From the NCBI RefSeq assembly GCF_030123325.1, contig NZ_CP126106.1, positions 1,764,001 to 1,828,000 of the forward strand: a DNA stretch of 64,000 nucleotides, given 5' to 3'. Shown here one piece after another: positions 1-9,403 of this stretch. The stretch comes from Peribacillus simplex. Its GTDB lineage: Bacteria > Bacillota > Bacilli > Bacillales > DSM-1321. The translations under genes were made by a program, and so were the position numbers. Below the pieces are notes generated by a model. It was not told the DNA's origin. It searched no databases and saw nothing but the letters and a program-made list of their open reading frames with translations. Numbering within the stretch: position 1 is the stretch's first letter; every line of letters starts with the position of its first letter.

Positions 1-151
1 GTCGAGATAATGAGGTTTTAAGTAATATAAGTAATATAAGTAATCTTGATAAATGTGTGATAAGTGAGGAAGAGTATAATATAAGAAGTAGGATTAGATA
101 GTTTGAAAAATGTTATATTTTTTACAGATGTGATAAGAAAGGGGCTTTATT

Positions 152-991
152 ATGAACCCAAATATCCTAAACCGAAATAATGTAAATATCAAAGGTAATG
201 GAGAACAAACTATGATATTCGCACCAGGTTTTGGATGTGACCAAACGGTATGGAAATCTGTATCCGAATCATTTGAAAGTGATAATCAAATTATTTTATT
301 TGATTATGTTGGGATGGGTAATTCAGATGTAAAGGCATTTGATCCAAATAAATACAGCAAACTTTCCGGTTATGTCCAAGATGTGATAGATGTTTGTTCA
401 GCCTTAAATCTTAAAAATGCAATATTTGTTGGTCATTCCGTTTCAGGAATGATTGGTTTACTAGCATCACTACAACATCCAGAGTATTTTTCCCGTCTTA
501 TTTTGATCGGTCCATCTCCTTGTTACCTTAATGACCTCCCTGAATATTTTGGAGGTTTTGAGAAAGAAGATCTGATAGGCTTAATTGATATGATGGATAA
601 AAATTATATCGGCTGGGCAACTTTTTTTGCTTCAACCGTTACAAATAATCCCGGTCGGCCAGATGTTGCAAACGAGCTGGAAAATCGCTTTTGTTCTACT
701 GACCCCGTCATTGCTCGTAAATTTGCAGAGGCTTGTTTCTTTGCAGATAACCGTGAGGACTTGCCAAACGTTACCGTACCTTCTCTGATCATGCAATGTT
801 CTGAAGATGTAATTGCTCCTACCGTAGTAGGTGAGTATCTGAGTCAACATGTACCCAAAAGTACGATTACATATATGAAAGCAACAGGACACTGCCCGCA
901 TATGAGTCATCCTGATGAGACGATTCAATTAATCCGTGATTATTTGGGGGAATTTCCTAGTGAAGTTGTTTTGAGCCTGGCTTATGAATGA
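152..991 (+). CDS. rsbQ: RsbQ-like alpha/beta hydrolase, partner of RsbP
   Basis: 279 aa alpha/beta hydrolase. RsbQ is needed for the RsbP phosphatase to signal energy stress to sigma-B, probably by handling a small hydrophobic molecule. The nucleophile elbow GHSVSG puts Ser at 96; Asp219 (SEDV) and His247 (TGHCPH) complete the triad, the same residue numbers as in B. subtilis RsbQ. The ATG follows a GAAAGGGG ribosome site. Its last eight bases overlap the rsbP gene, so the two are translationally coupled. Family and role are established knowledge; the identification rests on the triad, the length and the neighbour. No sigma-B operon genes lie in the window. Confidence 0.93.
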   Translation: MNPNILNRNNVNIKGNGEQTMIFAPGFGCDQTVWKSVSESFESDNQIILFDYVGMGNSDVKAFDPNKYSKLSGYVQDVIDVCSALNLKNAIFVGHSVSGMIGLLASLQHPEYFSRLILIGPSPCYLNDLPEYFGGFEKEDLIGLIDMMDKNYIGWATFFASTVTNNPGRPDVANELENRFCSTDPVIARKFAEACFFADNREDLPNVTVPSLIMQCSEDVIAPTVVGEYLSQHVPKSTITYMKATGHCPHMSHPDETIQLIRDYLGEFPSEVVLSLAYE

Positions 992-2201
992 GCAATTAAA
1001 CCATGCTCCTTGTGGTTTTGTTACACTTTCAAAGGAGGGCATTCTTTTATCTATTAATCAGACATTAGTTCAATTGCTTGGATATAGTCCAGATCAACTG
1101 GTTGGACATCACATCAATGTAATTCTTACTAAATCTGCCCGGTTATTTACTCAACTTTATTTCTTTCCATTAGTAACCGTTCAACATCGAATAGAGGAAA
1201 TGTATCTCTCATTTGCAAATGTAAATGGAGAGGAAATACCAGTTCTGATTAACGCCACCCTCAGCCAAGATACGGATATCCAAGTTATAACATGTGTCGT
1301 TATACCTATGCAGAGAAGAAACGAATACGAAAACCAGTTAATTATATCAAAAAAACTCGCTGAGGATGCTTTAAAGGAAACAAGTAAAGCTAATTCTAAA
1401 TTGGAGAAAGCCCTTAAGGACTTGAAGGAAAATCAGCAGAAACTTTTGGAAGTTAATAAGCAGAATGAAAAATTCAAAAGAGATACACATAATGAATTGA
1501 AACTAGCGAAGAAAATACAAGAAAGGTCACTACCTGAAACTATTTCTGATGATCACATTGAAATTGAATCATATTATTTTGCATCCAGGGAATTGTCAGG
1601 TGATATTTATGGTTGCTATCAAATAAATAAACATCGGTATGGAATTATTTTATTAGATGTAATGGGACATGGTATTTCTTCCGCACTTATAACCATGTCT
1701 CTTCAATCTTTATTCCAAAGGTTGATTACAAAAGGAGCTGGAGCTGCTACTAATGTCGTTATAAAGGAATTAGATGATCATTTACATACTTTGTTCCATA
1801 ACAATCAAGATTCCTGGCATTATTGCACGGCTATTTATCTTATTATTGATACCGACAAACAAACTATTGAATATACGAATTCTGGTCATCCACCAGCTAT
1901 TTTTCAGAATTCTGCAGGGAATCAGCTAGAACTTCGCGCAACCTCGCCCCCAATAGGAACATTTGAGGGAATACAGTTTAAAATAGAAACTTTTAATTAT
2001 GATAAAGGTAGCAAGATCCTTCTATACACAGATGGTGTCTCGGAGCCTCTTGGCTTCCACCGGTTGGGTTCCTTGTTAAAGGAGCATTCATCTGATTCTT
2101 TGATTGGGTTAAAAGAAAAAATTTTGCAATCTCTTCAAAATGAAGGAGAAGAGAAATTTAAAAATGATGATCAGTGTTTTATTTTGATTGATTTAAAATA
2201 A
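984..2201 (+). CDS. rsbP: RsbP-like PAS-PP2C phosphatase
   Basis: 405 aa. An N-terminal PAS sensor (about residues 1-110) is followed by a charged coiled coil (about 115-165) and a PPM/PP2C serine phosphatase domain (about 175-405). Metal-site motifs are readable: SGDIYG, LDVMGHG, LYTDG and DDQ. RsbP dephosphorylates the anti-anti-sigma factor RsbV under energy stress, releasing sigma-B. The gene starts inside the end of rsbQ, the standard B. subtilis order. The first Asp motif is SGDIYG rather than the commoner SGDFYD, a conservative change. A terminator follows at 2246-2280, so this is a two-gene unit. Confidence 0.93.
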   Translation: MNEQLNHAPCGFVTLSKEGILLSINQTLVQLLGYSPDQLVGHHINVILTKSARLFTQLYFFPLVTVQHRIEEMYLSFANVNGEEIPVLINATLSQDTDIQVITCVVIPMQRRNEYENQLIISKKLAEDALKETSKANSKLEKALKDLKENQQKLLEVNKQNEKFKRDTHNELKLAKKIQERSLPETISDDHIEIESYYFASRELSGDIYGCYQINKHRYGIILLDVMGHGISSALITMSLQSLFQRLITKGAGAATNVVIKELDDHLHTLFHNNQDSWHYCTAIYLIIDTDKQTIEYTNSGHPPAIFQNSAGNQLELRATSPPIGTFEGIQFKIETFNYDKGSKILLYTDGVSEPLGFHRLGSLLKEHSSDSLIGLKEKILQSLQNEGEEKFKNDDQCFILIDLK

Positions 2202-2245
2202 AATATATACACAATATTTAAAGTAGACCAAAACTTTTATTTATT

Positions 2246-2280
2246 ACCCATGATATAAGATTCATGGGTTTATTTTCTTT
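2246..2280 (+). terminator. Intrinsic terminator after rsbQP
   Basis: ACCCATG (2246-2252) pairs with CATGGGT (2263-2269), followed by a T-rich tail (TTATTTTCTTT). Confidence 0.75.
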
Positions 2281-2316
2281 CCAATGTTTTTTCGCCGTCA
2301 ATTATACAATTCACTT

Positions 2317-2385
2317 TTGCGTGGGCTGAAGATCGGAGCTGCCTTTAAGGGAGCTTTTTTTATGCAAATAACGGGGCAGGATAGT
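2317..2385 (+). repeat. Dispersed GGGGCAG/terminator repeat, copy 1
   Basis: Contains a CGGAGCTGCC...GGGAGC hairpin followed by TTTTTTT and then ACGGGGCAGGATAGTTCAAG. The last part recurs near 3080, 10960, 11620, 27515, 32420, 38430 and 50698. It lies between the rsbQP terminator and the YbaK-like gene. Confidence 0.6.
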
Positions 2386-2495
2386 TCAAGAGTACATATT
2401 GATTTGTTCAACAATTGGGCCATTTACTTTAATAATTCGCCTTTTAAACATTTCAACAATTTTCCATGTTAAAATCAATGTTGGAGGTGTTTCTA

Positions 2496-2942
2496 ATGGG
2501 GGAACTGCAAGAAATTTTAGAGAAAAGCAAATATACATATGAAATAATTCAACATGAAAAACCAATACTTTCAAAACAAGATGGTACAAAGTATTTTGGG
2601 ATTGAAGTCGGGCAAACAGCTCCGACATTGATACTGAATTCCGATAAAGGGTTCTTTGTTTTAATTTTATCTGGAAGTCGTAGCAAAGTTAATTTTGAGA
2701 AAATAGCTGATATTTTAGGTTGTAGTAAAGTAAAATTAGCATCTCCAGAGGAAGTTCAGAAAGTTTCAGGATTTCAGGTAGGAAGCGTTCCTATGGTAGG
2801 TATTGATTTACCTTGTGTAATAGACAAACGACTTTTCCATTATGATTTTATTTATGGAGGTTCTGGACAATCAACATCTACTTTAAAAATTGAACCACAA
2901 GCTTTAAATGAATTAAATCATGTGATTGTAACCCTCGATTAA
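2496..2942 (+). CDS. YbaK/EbsC-family aminoacyl-tRNA deacylase-like protein
   Basis: 148 aa, the usual size of free-standing YbaK/ProX editing domains, which hydrolyse mischarged tRNAs such as Cys-tRNA(Pro). The fold signature is readable: a QTAPTLIL strand, the KVKLASPEEV segment and a GSVPMVGIDLP loop close to the family's GxxxPxG. The start at 2496 was chosen because GGAGGTG lies eight bases upstream; an upstream in-frame ATG at 2466 has no ribosome site. It stands alone between two dispersed repeats, so context gives no substrate hint. The usual catalytic Lys is not clearly visible, so activity is uncertain. Confidence 0.75.
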   Translation: MGELQEILEKSKYTYEIIQHEKPILSKQDGTKYFGIEVGQTAPTLILNSDKGFFVLILSGSRSKVNFEKIADILGCSKVKLASPEEVQKVSGFQVGSVPMVGIDLPCVIDKRLFHYDFIYGGSGQSTSTLKIEPQALNELNHVIVTLD

Positions 2943-3016
2943 GAGGAAATACTACTTTTGCTACTTCAACAAAAGGGCGCGATTCTTGAATAAGCTTCGC
3001 TTTTCAGATAGAACGA

Positions 3017-3100
3017 TCGGGTGCTTTACTTCAATAATGCAGGTTGCCGAGGCAGCCTTTTTCTTATGACACTATCGGGGCAGTATAGTTGAAGAGTGCA
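3017..3100 (+). repeat. Dispersed GGTGCTTTA/GGGGCAG repeat, copy 2
   Basis: Begins CGGGTGCTTTACTTCAATAA. A GGTTGC/GCAGCC hairpin (3042-3057, one G-U pair) is followed by TTTTTCTT and then ATCGGGGCAGTATAGTTGAAG. The hairpin plus T-run would act as a terminator on the plus strand. Just upstream (about 2970-3005) is a second short repeat, GGGCGCGATTCTTGAATAAG, with a relative near 21890-21920. Confidence 0.7.
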
Positions 3101-3290
3101 GTTTGACCTTTGTTCAACAAAATGACCATTTAATGGAATGGGAATTTAGAATAATATACGAATATAAGTGGATTTTTTTAATATGAAAATCGATCAGACG
3201 ATGATAAAGTAAATCTGATTTCGAAGAAGGAATACTATAGGAATCTTGAGACAAAATATAAAGATGAATGAATTGGACAATAGTAAAAGG

Positions 3291-3324
3291 GTGAGGGATA
3301 TTAGTCATGTTTAATATCCCTCAC
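3291..3324 (-). terminator. Terminator of the MocR gene
   Basis: A perfect 13-bp stem, GTGAGGGATATTA (3291-3303) with TAATATCCCTCAC (3312-3324). Read on the minus strand it is followed by CCTTTTAC and lies just past the stop of the MocR-type gene. Confidence 0.7.
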
Positions 3325-3370
3325 ACTTTATGCTTTCGAATAAGGATAGTTTTTACCTTGCTGAAAGAAT

Positions 3371-4711
3371 TTATAAAAAGTAGTTTTGAGGATTTTCTAA
3401 GGCACTTGCAATTTTCCTAATTCCTTCTTCAATTCGATGGGCGCCAACATTTGAAACATTCAACTTCAAAATCCGTTCGTGGTAAAAGTCATCTAAATAA
3501 TTTCTTTCAACTGTATCCAGATATATGCCTTCTTCATGCAAATGATAAACAAATGATTTCAAATTCACACGCTTGGGCAGCACAATATGACTATGCATTA
3601 CAATTTCTGATGATGATTCGTACGTAGATAAATGATCTTGTATTGATTGATGCAGAATTTTCGCACGTGTATGATAGATATTACTGACTTTGGTTTTATT
3701 ATGTTCAAACATACCATTTTTCAAATAGAGATATAATGCGGCTTGTGAAATCATAGAGCTGTCAATATCCGTTGTCATTTTGTATTTTTGAAAAATATCA
3801 ATAATTGAAGGAGGAAGAACCGCCAATCCAACTCTTAAACCAGGAAACATAATTTTTGAAAAACTTTTTAAATAGATGACTTTATCGTGGTGATCATCAG
3901 CAAAAAGAGGGTCGTTCTTCGGATTGTATTCAAAATCTGCTAAATGATCATCTTCTAAAATGTATACATTATATTGGTCGGCTAATTGTAAAATAGCCTC
4001 TTTTTCTTTTTTACCGTATGAAGATCCTAAAGGATTATGGAAGCGGGGCATTGTATAAAAGAATTTAATATCTTCTTCATGAAATATTTGTTTAAGTCGA
4101 CCTAAATCAATACCTTTCTCGGTACGTTGAATTCCTATTGCAGGAAGCTGTAAGGTTTTCAGCAGGTCCATATATAAATGATAGCTAGGTTGTTCAACTA
4201 GAATGGTGGAACGATTATTCGGAAAGGGCATCATACTTACTAAAGAAAGAGCCTGTTGAACACCTGTAGTGATGAAAATCTGTTCGCTATGCGTGAATAC
4301 TTGGTAAGATTCTAACAGTTTTTTAGCTTCTGCTATGAGTGGCGGCCAACCTTTTGGCGTACCGTAGCGAAATAATTCTTCTTGATAGGTATCAATTGCT
4401 TTATTTATGCAGTGTTGAAATTCTTTATAAGGAAAGGCATGCCAAGTAGGAGATGCGCTTGCAAAGTCAATTATGTCAGTGGACAATGGGGTTTTGAAGA
4501 CGTGATTATCCACAACATAATAACCACTTTTCGGTAGGGCATAAATAATATGTTGCTCCTCCAATTTTTTTAAAGTGGTCAATACCGTGCTTTTACTGCA
4601 AGAATATTGTTGTGATAAATTTCGAATGGATGGTAATTTTGCTCCGGTCGAAAATTTACCAGACTGAATTTGCATCAGGAGTGATTGATAGATTGTTTCA
4701 TATTTAAGCAT
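3371..4711 (-). CDS. MocR-type GntR regulator with aminotransferase domain
   Basis: About 446 aa. An N-terminal winged helix (SIRNLSQQYSCSKSTVLTTLKKLEE) is fused to a class I aminotransferase-like domain with GVQQALSL, the EDDHLADF strand and the PLP-lysine motif SFSKIMFPG. MocR proteins are PLP-dependent transcription factors. The open frame runs upstream to 4864, but AGGAGG sits six bases before the ATG at 4711, and the longer frame would overlap the divergent exporter. It faces an EamA exporter across a perfect palindrome, the ycxD/ycxC and ydfD/ydfC arrangement of B. subtilis, so it probably controls that exporter. The ligand is unknown. Confidence 0.88.
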   Translation of the reverse strand: MLKYETIYQSLLMQIQSGKFSTGAKLPSIRNLSQQYSCSKSTVLTTLKKLEEQHIIYALPKSGYYVVDNHVFKTPLSTDIIDFASASPTWHAFPYKEFQHCINKAIDTYQEELFRYGTPKGWPPLIAEAKKLLESYQVFTHSEQIFITTGVQQALSLVSMMPFPNNRSTILVEQPSYHLYMDLLKTLQLPAIGIQRTEKGIDLGRLKQIFHEEDIKFFYTMPRFHNPLGSSYGKKEKEAILQLADQYNVYILEDDHLADFEYNPKNDPLFADDHHDKVIYLKSFSKIMFPGLRVGLAVLPPSIIDIFQKYKMTTDIDSSMISQAALYLYLKNGMFEHNKTKVSNIYHTRAKILHQSIQDHLSTYESSSEIVMHSHIVLPKRVNLKSFVYHLHEEGIYLDTVERNYLDDFYHERILKLNVSNVGAHRIEEGIRKIASALENPQNYFL

Positions 4712-4725
4712 CATAAGCCTCCTTG

Positions 4726-4749
4726 CACATCTGTATCGGTACAGATGTG
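4726..4749. promoter_or_regulatory. Palindromic operator between MocR and exporter
   Basis: CACATCTGTA (4726-4735), TCGG, TACAGATGTG (4740-4749): a perfect 10-bp inverted repeat just upstream of the MocR ribosome site, in the divergent promoter region. Probable binding site of the MocR protein (inference). Confidence 0.65.
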
Positions 4750-4826
4750 TATTTTTTATATCGTAAAATTTATTATTATCTCTTACGATAATGGTACCGG
4801 CCGGATCAATATAAGGGGGTAATCGA

Positions 4827-5747
4827 ATGATTGAAAATAGAAATGCATATATCGCAGCAACCATCTATGCAATCATTATCGGATTGTCATTTATGTTTGT
4901 TAAAGTGACATTAACGGTTGCAACACCGTTAGATACATTGGCTCATCGGTTTACCATTGCATGGATCGCTGCCACAGTGTTGTTCGTGTTAAAAAAAGAA
5001 TCGATCAAGGTAACAAAAAAGGATGTACAGCAGATTGCCTTGTTAGCCATCTTATATCCGACACTCTTTTTTGCTTTTCAAGTATTTGGGTTAGTGCATA
5101 CATCTTCATCGGAAGCTGGTATTATTCAAGCAACAATACCAATTTTTACGTTGATTTTTGCAAGTATCATATTAAAGGAAACATCTACACGCAGTCAAAA
5201 AATAGCTATTGGTTTATCTGTAATCGGTGTGATGTATATTATGTACATGAACGGGGCAGGGGACACAAATACAAGTCTCTTCGGGGCCGGTTTAATTTTA
5301 CTTTCAGCACTTACCTCCTCACTATACAACGTATTTGCCAGAAAGTTAACACAACGCTATTCGTTATTCACTATCTCATATATCATGACCTTGTTTGGGT
5401 TTATAGCTTTTAATGGACTGTCACTTACAAACCATATAATGAATAGGACAGTGGATCAATTTATGCAACCTTTTGGACACTGGGATTTTGTTCTTGCCAT
5501 TTTATATTTAGGTATCCTATCGTCTTTAGGAACGTCCTATCTTTCCAACTATGCATTATCAAAAATAGATGCATCGAAAATGAGTGTTTTCAGTAATTTT
5601 GCTACGCTCATTACCATTTTAGCAGGGGTCATTTTTTTAAAAGAGGAATTTCATTTATACCACATAGCAGGATCCATTATCATTATCATCGGTGTTGTTG
5701 GTACAAACTATTTTGGTGCAAGGGGCAAATCAAATGAAAAAATATAG
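4827..5747 (+). CDS. EamA/DMT-family transporter 1
   Basis: 306 aa with about ten hydrophobic helices in two EamA repeats; the second contains the ALSKIDASKMSVFSNFATL pattern of drug/metabolite exporters. AGGGGG lies ahead of the ATG. It is divergent from the MocR regulator and overlaps the next EamA gene by 14 bases, so the two are co-translated. The family exports amino acids, purines or drugs; the substrate cannot be told from sequence. Likely induced by the MocR protein through the 4726-4749 palindrome. Confidence 0.88.
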   Translation: MIENRNAYIAATIYAIIIGLSFMFVKVTLTVATPLDTLAHRFTIAWIAATVLFVLKKESIKVTKKDVQQIALLAILYPTLFFAFQVFGLVHTSSSEAGIIQATIPIFTLIFASIILKETSTRSQKIAIGLSVIGVMYIMYMNGAGDTNTSLFGAGLILLSALTSSLYNVFARKLTQRYSLFTISYIMTLFGFIAFNGLSLTNHIMNRTVDQFMQPFGHWDFVLAILYLGILSSLGTSYLSNYALSKIDASKMSVFSNFATLITILAGVIFLKEEFHLYHIAGSIIIIIGVVGTNYFGARGKSNEKI

Positions 5748-6612
5748 TCTCTTGCTAATCATAAGCTTCATTTGGGGATCTCAATTTTTCTTCATGGAAT
5801 TAGTAACGAATGATGTAGGTTCCATTTCGTTGTCTGCTTTGAAAGCACTGATCGGAGCAATTTGTTTATCAGTGATTGGTCTGTTCCAATCAAAGAAAAA
5901 CTACACAACCAATACTAAAAAATATTATTGGATTGCACTTTTTGAAGTAGTCTTGCCGTTTATTCTTATTGCACAAGGCCAAAAGTACGTATCAAGCAGT
6001 ATTGCATCTATGCTAATCGCAATGGTTCCAGTCTTCACATTAGTATTTTTCGTATTGCTCTTCAAAAAGAAAGCAAAAAAATTTGAAATAGTCAGCATAG
6101 TATTAGGATTTTTAGGAATTGTGATCTTGTCTTGTCCTACGCAAGGAATTATGAACGTTTCAGGTAATATATTGGGTAATGTGTTGCTCATTCTTGCTGC
6201 TATAAGTTTTGCATTGTCTTTAATTCTAATGGAAAAATTAGAAGATGGTTTTCCTGTGGTCCATATGAGAAATGTTTTATGGATTGCAAGTATCGTCTTA
6301 ATCCCACTCGCACTCCTTTTTGAAAAGCCATTGCAAATGGACATTAATCATACACAAATATTTTCTATTATTATTTTAGGAATGTTCCACGCTGGAATCG
6401 TCTATATGCTGTATAATCTATTGATTCAAAGGGAAGGAGCTCTGTTTGCATCTTTCAGCAACTATATTGTACCGGTCATTGGTGTCATTCTAGGCTTTGT
6501 CGTTTTAAAAGAACCATTATTTTTACAACATAAGATTGGTATGGTTATCATTCTTTTTGCTCTTTTATTTTCGAATGAGGACATTTTTAGAAAATGGGTG
6601 CATAAATTATGA
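5734..6612 (+). CDS. EamA/DMT-family transporter 2
   Basis: 292 aa from the ATG at 5734, which has AGGGG nearby inside the end of the preceding gene. Ten predicted helices; it opens MKKYSLLLIISFIWGSQFF, the usual EamA helix 1, and keeps the late-helix PVIGVILGFVVLKEPLF motif. It overlaps transporter 1 and reaches the start of the following hydrolase, so three genes are packed together. The two EamA proteins are clearly different sequences, not a recent duplication, and may work as a pair. Confidence 0.85.
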   Translation: MKKYSLLLIISFIWGSQFFFMELVTNDVGSISLSALKALIGAICLSVIGLFQSKKNYTTNTKKYYWIALFEVVLPFILIAQGQKYVSSSIASMLIAMVPVFTLVFFVLLFKKKAKKFEIVSIVLGFLGIVILSCPTQGIMNVSGNILGNVLLILAAISFALSLILMEKLEDGFPVVHMRNVLWIASIVLIPLALLFEKPLQMDINHTQIFSIIILGMFHAGIVYMLYNLLIQREGALFASFSNYIVPVIGVILGFVVLKEPLFLQHKIGMVIILFALLFSNEDIFRKWVHKL

Positions 6613-7546
6613 AAAAAACGCTTTCATTTCACTTAAATCACTAGGAGTAATAGCTATAGCAATAGTGCTTTTTCTAGCTATTGTTTTTATAGTTAATATG
6701 ATTAGTAATAAATCGGAGCAAGGGAAAATAGAATCTTATGGTCAATCTGTACGAGTAGACGGGAAAAATATGAATGTTACAATTCAAGGAAAAGGCGAAG
6801 AAATAGTAGTGTTACTACCAGGTTTTGGAACAGCGGCACCAGCACTTGATTTTAAGCTGCTAGTAGATGAACTATCTCCATTTTACAAAGTTGTTGTGAT
6901 TGAGCCTTTCGGTTATGGATTAAGTGATGAAACCGAAAAAGAGAGAAGCACGGAGAATATTGTAAGCGAAATTCATGAAGCTTTACAGCAGCTTAATATT
7001 GACCGTTACACTCTAATGGGCCATTCCATTGCAGGCATTTACGGACTGGATTATGTGAACAAATATCCAAACGAAGTGAGTGCATTTGTCGGAATCGATA
7101 GTAGTGTTCCAACACAAGGTGGTATGGATGATGACTTTCCATTAGAAACTTTTAAATTACTCAAAAAATCAGGTCTCTTAAGATTGATCATGAAACTAGA
7201 TGGTGACCCATATGCTTCACGATCATTTGATGATAAAACAAAAGAACAAATGAAAATGATTACGAATAAAAACTTGAATAATGCCACTACCTTGAATGAA
7301 ATGGAAAATATTTCTTCTAATTTTATAGGTGCTCAAAATTTAACATTCCCAGAAAATCTTCCTACTATTTTCTTTATACAAGCGAATAACACAGACGTTG
7401 AAGGATGGATACCACTGCATAAAGAGCAAGTCAAAGATGCTGTTCATGGAAAAGTGATGACACATGAAGGAGAACATTATTTACACCATACGAATTCAAA
7501 AGAGATCGTTGAAAACTTTAGGGAATTTATAAAAGAAATAAAATAA
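6609..7546 (+). CDS. Membrane-anchored alpha/beta hydrolase with an out-of-frame start
   Basis: About 312 aa. One N-terminal membrane helix (VIAIAIVLFLAIVFIVNMI) is followed by an extracytoplasmic hydrolase with nucleophile elbow GHSIAG and a late histidine in EGEHYLHH. The natural start would be ATG at 6609, giving M-K-K-N-A-F, but the A tract 6612-6618 has seven A where eight are needed; as written, that ATG meets a stop after 11 codons. The open frame itself continues upstream to 6536 without a convincing ribosome site. It may be a sequencing indel, a pseudogene or a slippage-controlled gene. It sits directly behind the two EamA exporters. Confidence 0.75.
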
Positions 7547-7548
7547 TG

Positions 7549-7741
7549 TAAAAAAGTTGAAAGCCTTAATTCAAGAGGAGAGAAAATCTCAGAGCGTCAA
7601 AAAGTGCAAGTAATCTATGAATTAGGGAGTAAATATACGATCATCGAATTAGTGAATGTAGCTGGCATCCCACGCAGTGCGTATTACTACTGGGCTGGAA
7701 AAATAATATATATGTCGATTAATTTGCAGGAGGAGACATAA
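7549..7741 (+). pseudogene. IS3-family (IS150-type) transposase relic
   Basis: Opens with an A-tract slippery site and, in one frame, encodes SERQKVQVIYELGSKYTIIE then GIPRSAYYYW, the start of an OrfB transposase. The same order (A6G heptamer, then VHEL...STYYYW) occurs in the IS at 23667-25092. The frame closes at 7741 and neither terminus is recognisable, so this is a fragment. Confidence 0.75.
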
Positions 7742-7798
7742 AAACCCTTTTTAAGATATATATTAACTCTAGATTTAATATGAATGGGGAATTATATT

Positions 7799-8278
7799 AT
7801 GGAAAATATTAATAGTGTTGAACTAAAGCATTTTTCAAGTGAGTATTTGACAGGATTGAACTCTTTTGTACTTACAGACGAACAAAAACAATTTTCTGCA
7901 TTGCCAAACAAATTTGGGGAAGCTACTGATGGACAGCATCGTATAGTTATTTTAAGTGATAATACACCTGTTGGTTTCTTTCTACTAAATTCAAACGACC
8001 GAGTAAAGAAATACTCCACTAATCTGAACGCTTTGTTATTAACTGCACTATCAATTAATATTACAGAGCAAGGAAAAGGCTACGCTAAACAAGGGATGTC
8101 ATTACTGCATGAGTTTGTTAAATCAGAATTCCCTAAATGTGATGAAATTGTATTAGTTGTAGATAAAGATAATATTCCAGCACAAAAACTATATTTAAAA
8201 GTAGGATTTGAAGATACAAATGAGAGACAAATAGGACGTATCGGCGAAGAAATTATCATGAGACTATCAATAAAATAA
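7799..8278 (+). CDS. GNAT-family N-acetyltransferase
   Basis: 159 aa. The acetyl-CoA loop is readable as QGKGYAKQG (Q/RxxGxA), followed by the NIPAQKLYLKVGFED segment typical of GNAT C-termini. The ATG at 7799 follows GGGGA by eight bases; an in-frame ATG at 7784 has no ribosome site. It is a stand-alone gene between an IS relic and a GNAT pseudogene. The acceptor substrate is unknown; small-molecule or antibiotic acetylation is typical of such orphans. Confidence 0.82.
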   Translation: MENINSVELKHFSSEYLTGLNSFVLTDEQKQFSALPNKFGEATDGQHRIVILSDNTPVGFFLLNSNDRVKKYSTNLNALLLTALSINITEQGKGYAKQGMSLLHEFVKSEFPKCDEIVLVVDKDNIPAQKLYLKVGFEDTNERQIGRIGEEIIMRLSIK

Positions 8279-8443
8279 TGTAAGACCACAACTAAAAATA
8301 ACTGCATTTTACGATGCACCAAATTTATCAATTATACAAATAGAAAAACGGTTAGCTAATTACCATAAATTTTAAAAAAAGATTGATTAAAATGGATTCA
8401 TTGTTGGGATTTTGTTTGCATTATATGAGAATTAAAAGGTCAG

Positions 8444-8639
8444 TTAAATACTAGGTAATACTTTCCGTTTAGGAAGTTTTTCGGCAGCTTTTATGGAACG
8501 GATATTTTCTTCTCGAATCCGCATAAAAACCGTCTCAATACCTAGCTCATTAAAGAGTTCTTTAAAAAAAAGCATCTTTAGCAGGTCTATTATATCCTTT
8601 TCCGTGATACGGTTTTCCAATCCAAGTACCTAAGAATCC
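8444..8639 (-). pseudogene. GNAT acetyltransferase C-terminal relic with frameshift
   Basis: Read on the minus strand the segment gives GFLGTWIGKPYHGKGYNRPA, a GNAT acetyl-CoA loop, then after one indel KELFNELGIETVFMRI, ENIRSIKAAEKL and a stop. The break lies at an eight-T run where seven are needed. The N-terminal half is missing. Confidence 0.65.
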
Positions 8640-8950
8640 GGAATTATCTATTATGGAATTTATAAAGCTGAAGGGGGTTTTTATAGATTTTAAGATACAA
8701 TTGATTTTTGATAATAAGATGTTGTATGAACTAGAGTAAAATAAAAATTTGTAAGCGACCTTGTCATTCCTATTAGGATACACAAGGTCGCTTAAATTAT
8801 TTCTTCTTGAGTTACCATTACTTTGTAATCTAATCCTTTCATTGTTTTATTTATTTTTTAATACCAGTTTCAGTATTTTTCTAAGAGAAGATTCGTATTT
8901 TTGAAAAAGGGGGATGGCTAAGAAGTATTCTTTAGAAAAAACAGAGCTCT
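8640..8950. other. Intergenic stretch with a 13-bp hairpin
   Basis: No convincing gene. It contains a perfect inverted repeat TAAGCGACCTTGT (8752-8764) with ACAAGGTCGCTTA (8782-8794). A relative with one arm mismatch recurs at 11471-11514, so this hairpin is itself a dispersed repeat. Confidence 0.6.
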
Positions 8951-9013
8951 CTTGATACCCAACGTATATATTATACGTCTTCGCCTTTCGCTATTTCATT
9001 GGTATCACCTTCT
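8951..9013 (-). repeat. Three-copy structured element, copy A
   Basis: Read on the minus strand: AGAAGGTGATACCAATG, a core TAGCGAAAGGCG, a 7-bp hairpin ACGTATA/TATACGT, then GGGTATCA closing on TGATACC. Copies B (11149-11210) and C (11315-11373) keep the outline while the hairpin sequence differs. The function is unknown: a structured RNA or a degenerate short gene. Confidence 0.5.
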
Positions 9014-9403
9014 TTTAATTTAGTAAGATTATCATACAATAAAAATTTTATGTTGTAAATATAAAAGTCGGAATTTTCTGAAAAATATCAAAAAAAGTAG
9101 TTTTATATACTTTTTTCTACTCTAGTTTTTTAAGAGAATCGGATCTTATACAGCAATTCCAAATAGTTGAGTGTAGACAGAAAAGATGGGACCTCATACA
9201 TGTCGATATGTTTAACAGGATTTATATAGAACCACTTTTATGCTTCATGAAAAATATGAATAAAATATAAACAAGGATTCTTGAATCAAATCCCTTTCCA
9301 ATATACAATATACAATATATAATATCTAGAATATTTTGAAAATTAGAGGTTATATTGAAAGGAGTGAAATTATATATCTATTCAACAATTACAAGAAAGT
9401 TAT
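9014..9403. other. Upstream region of the histidine kinase
   Basis: AT-rich, no gene. It holds ATATACAATATACAATATA (9301-9319), the ATACAAT motif found in arrays at 51.8-52.5 kb. A strong AAAGGAG ribosome site (9358-9364) faces an in-frame ATA (9374) rather than ATG. Confidence 0.5.

Noticed and set aside
1..151. Short tandem AGTAATATA repeats before rsbQ
   Set aside because: Only three units of a low-complexity motif; no regulatory meaning can be supported and no sigma-B promoter consensus was found.
5925..6344. Long minus-strand ORF opposite the second EamA gene
   Set aside because: Shadow of the coding strand, with no ribosome site or homology.
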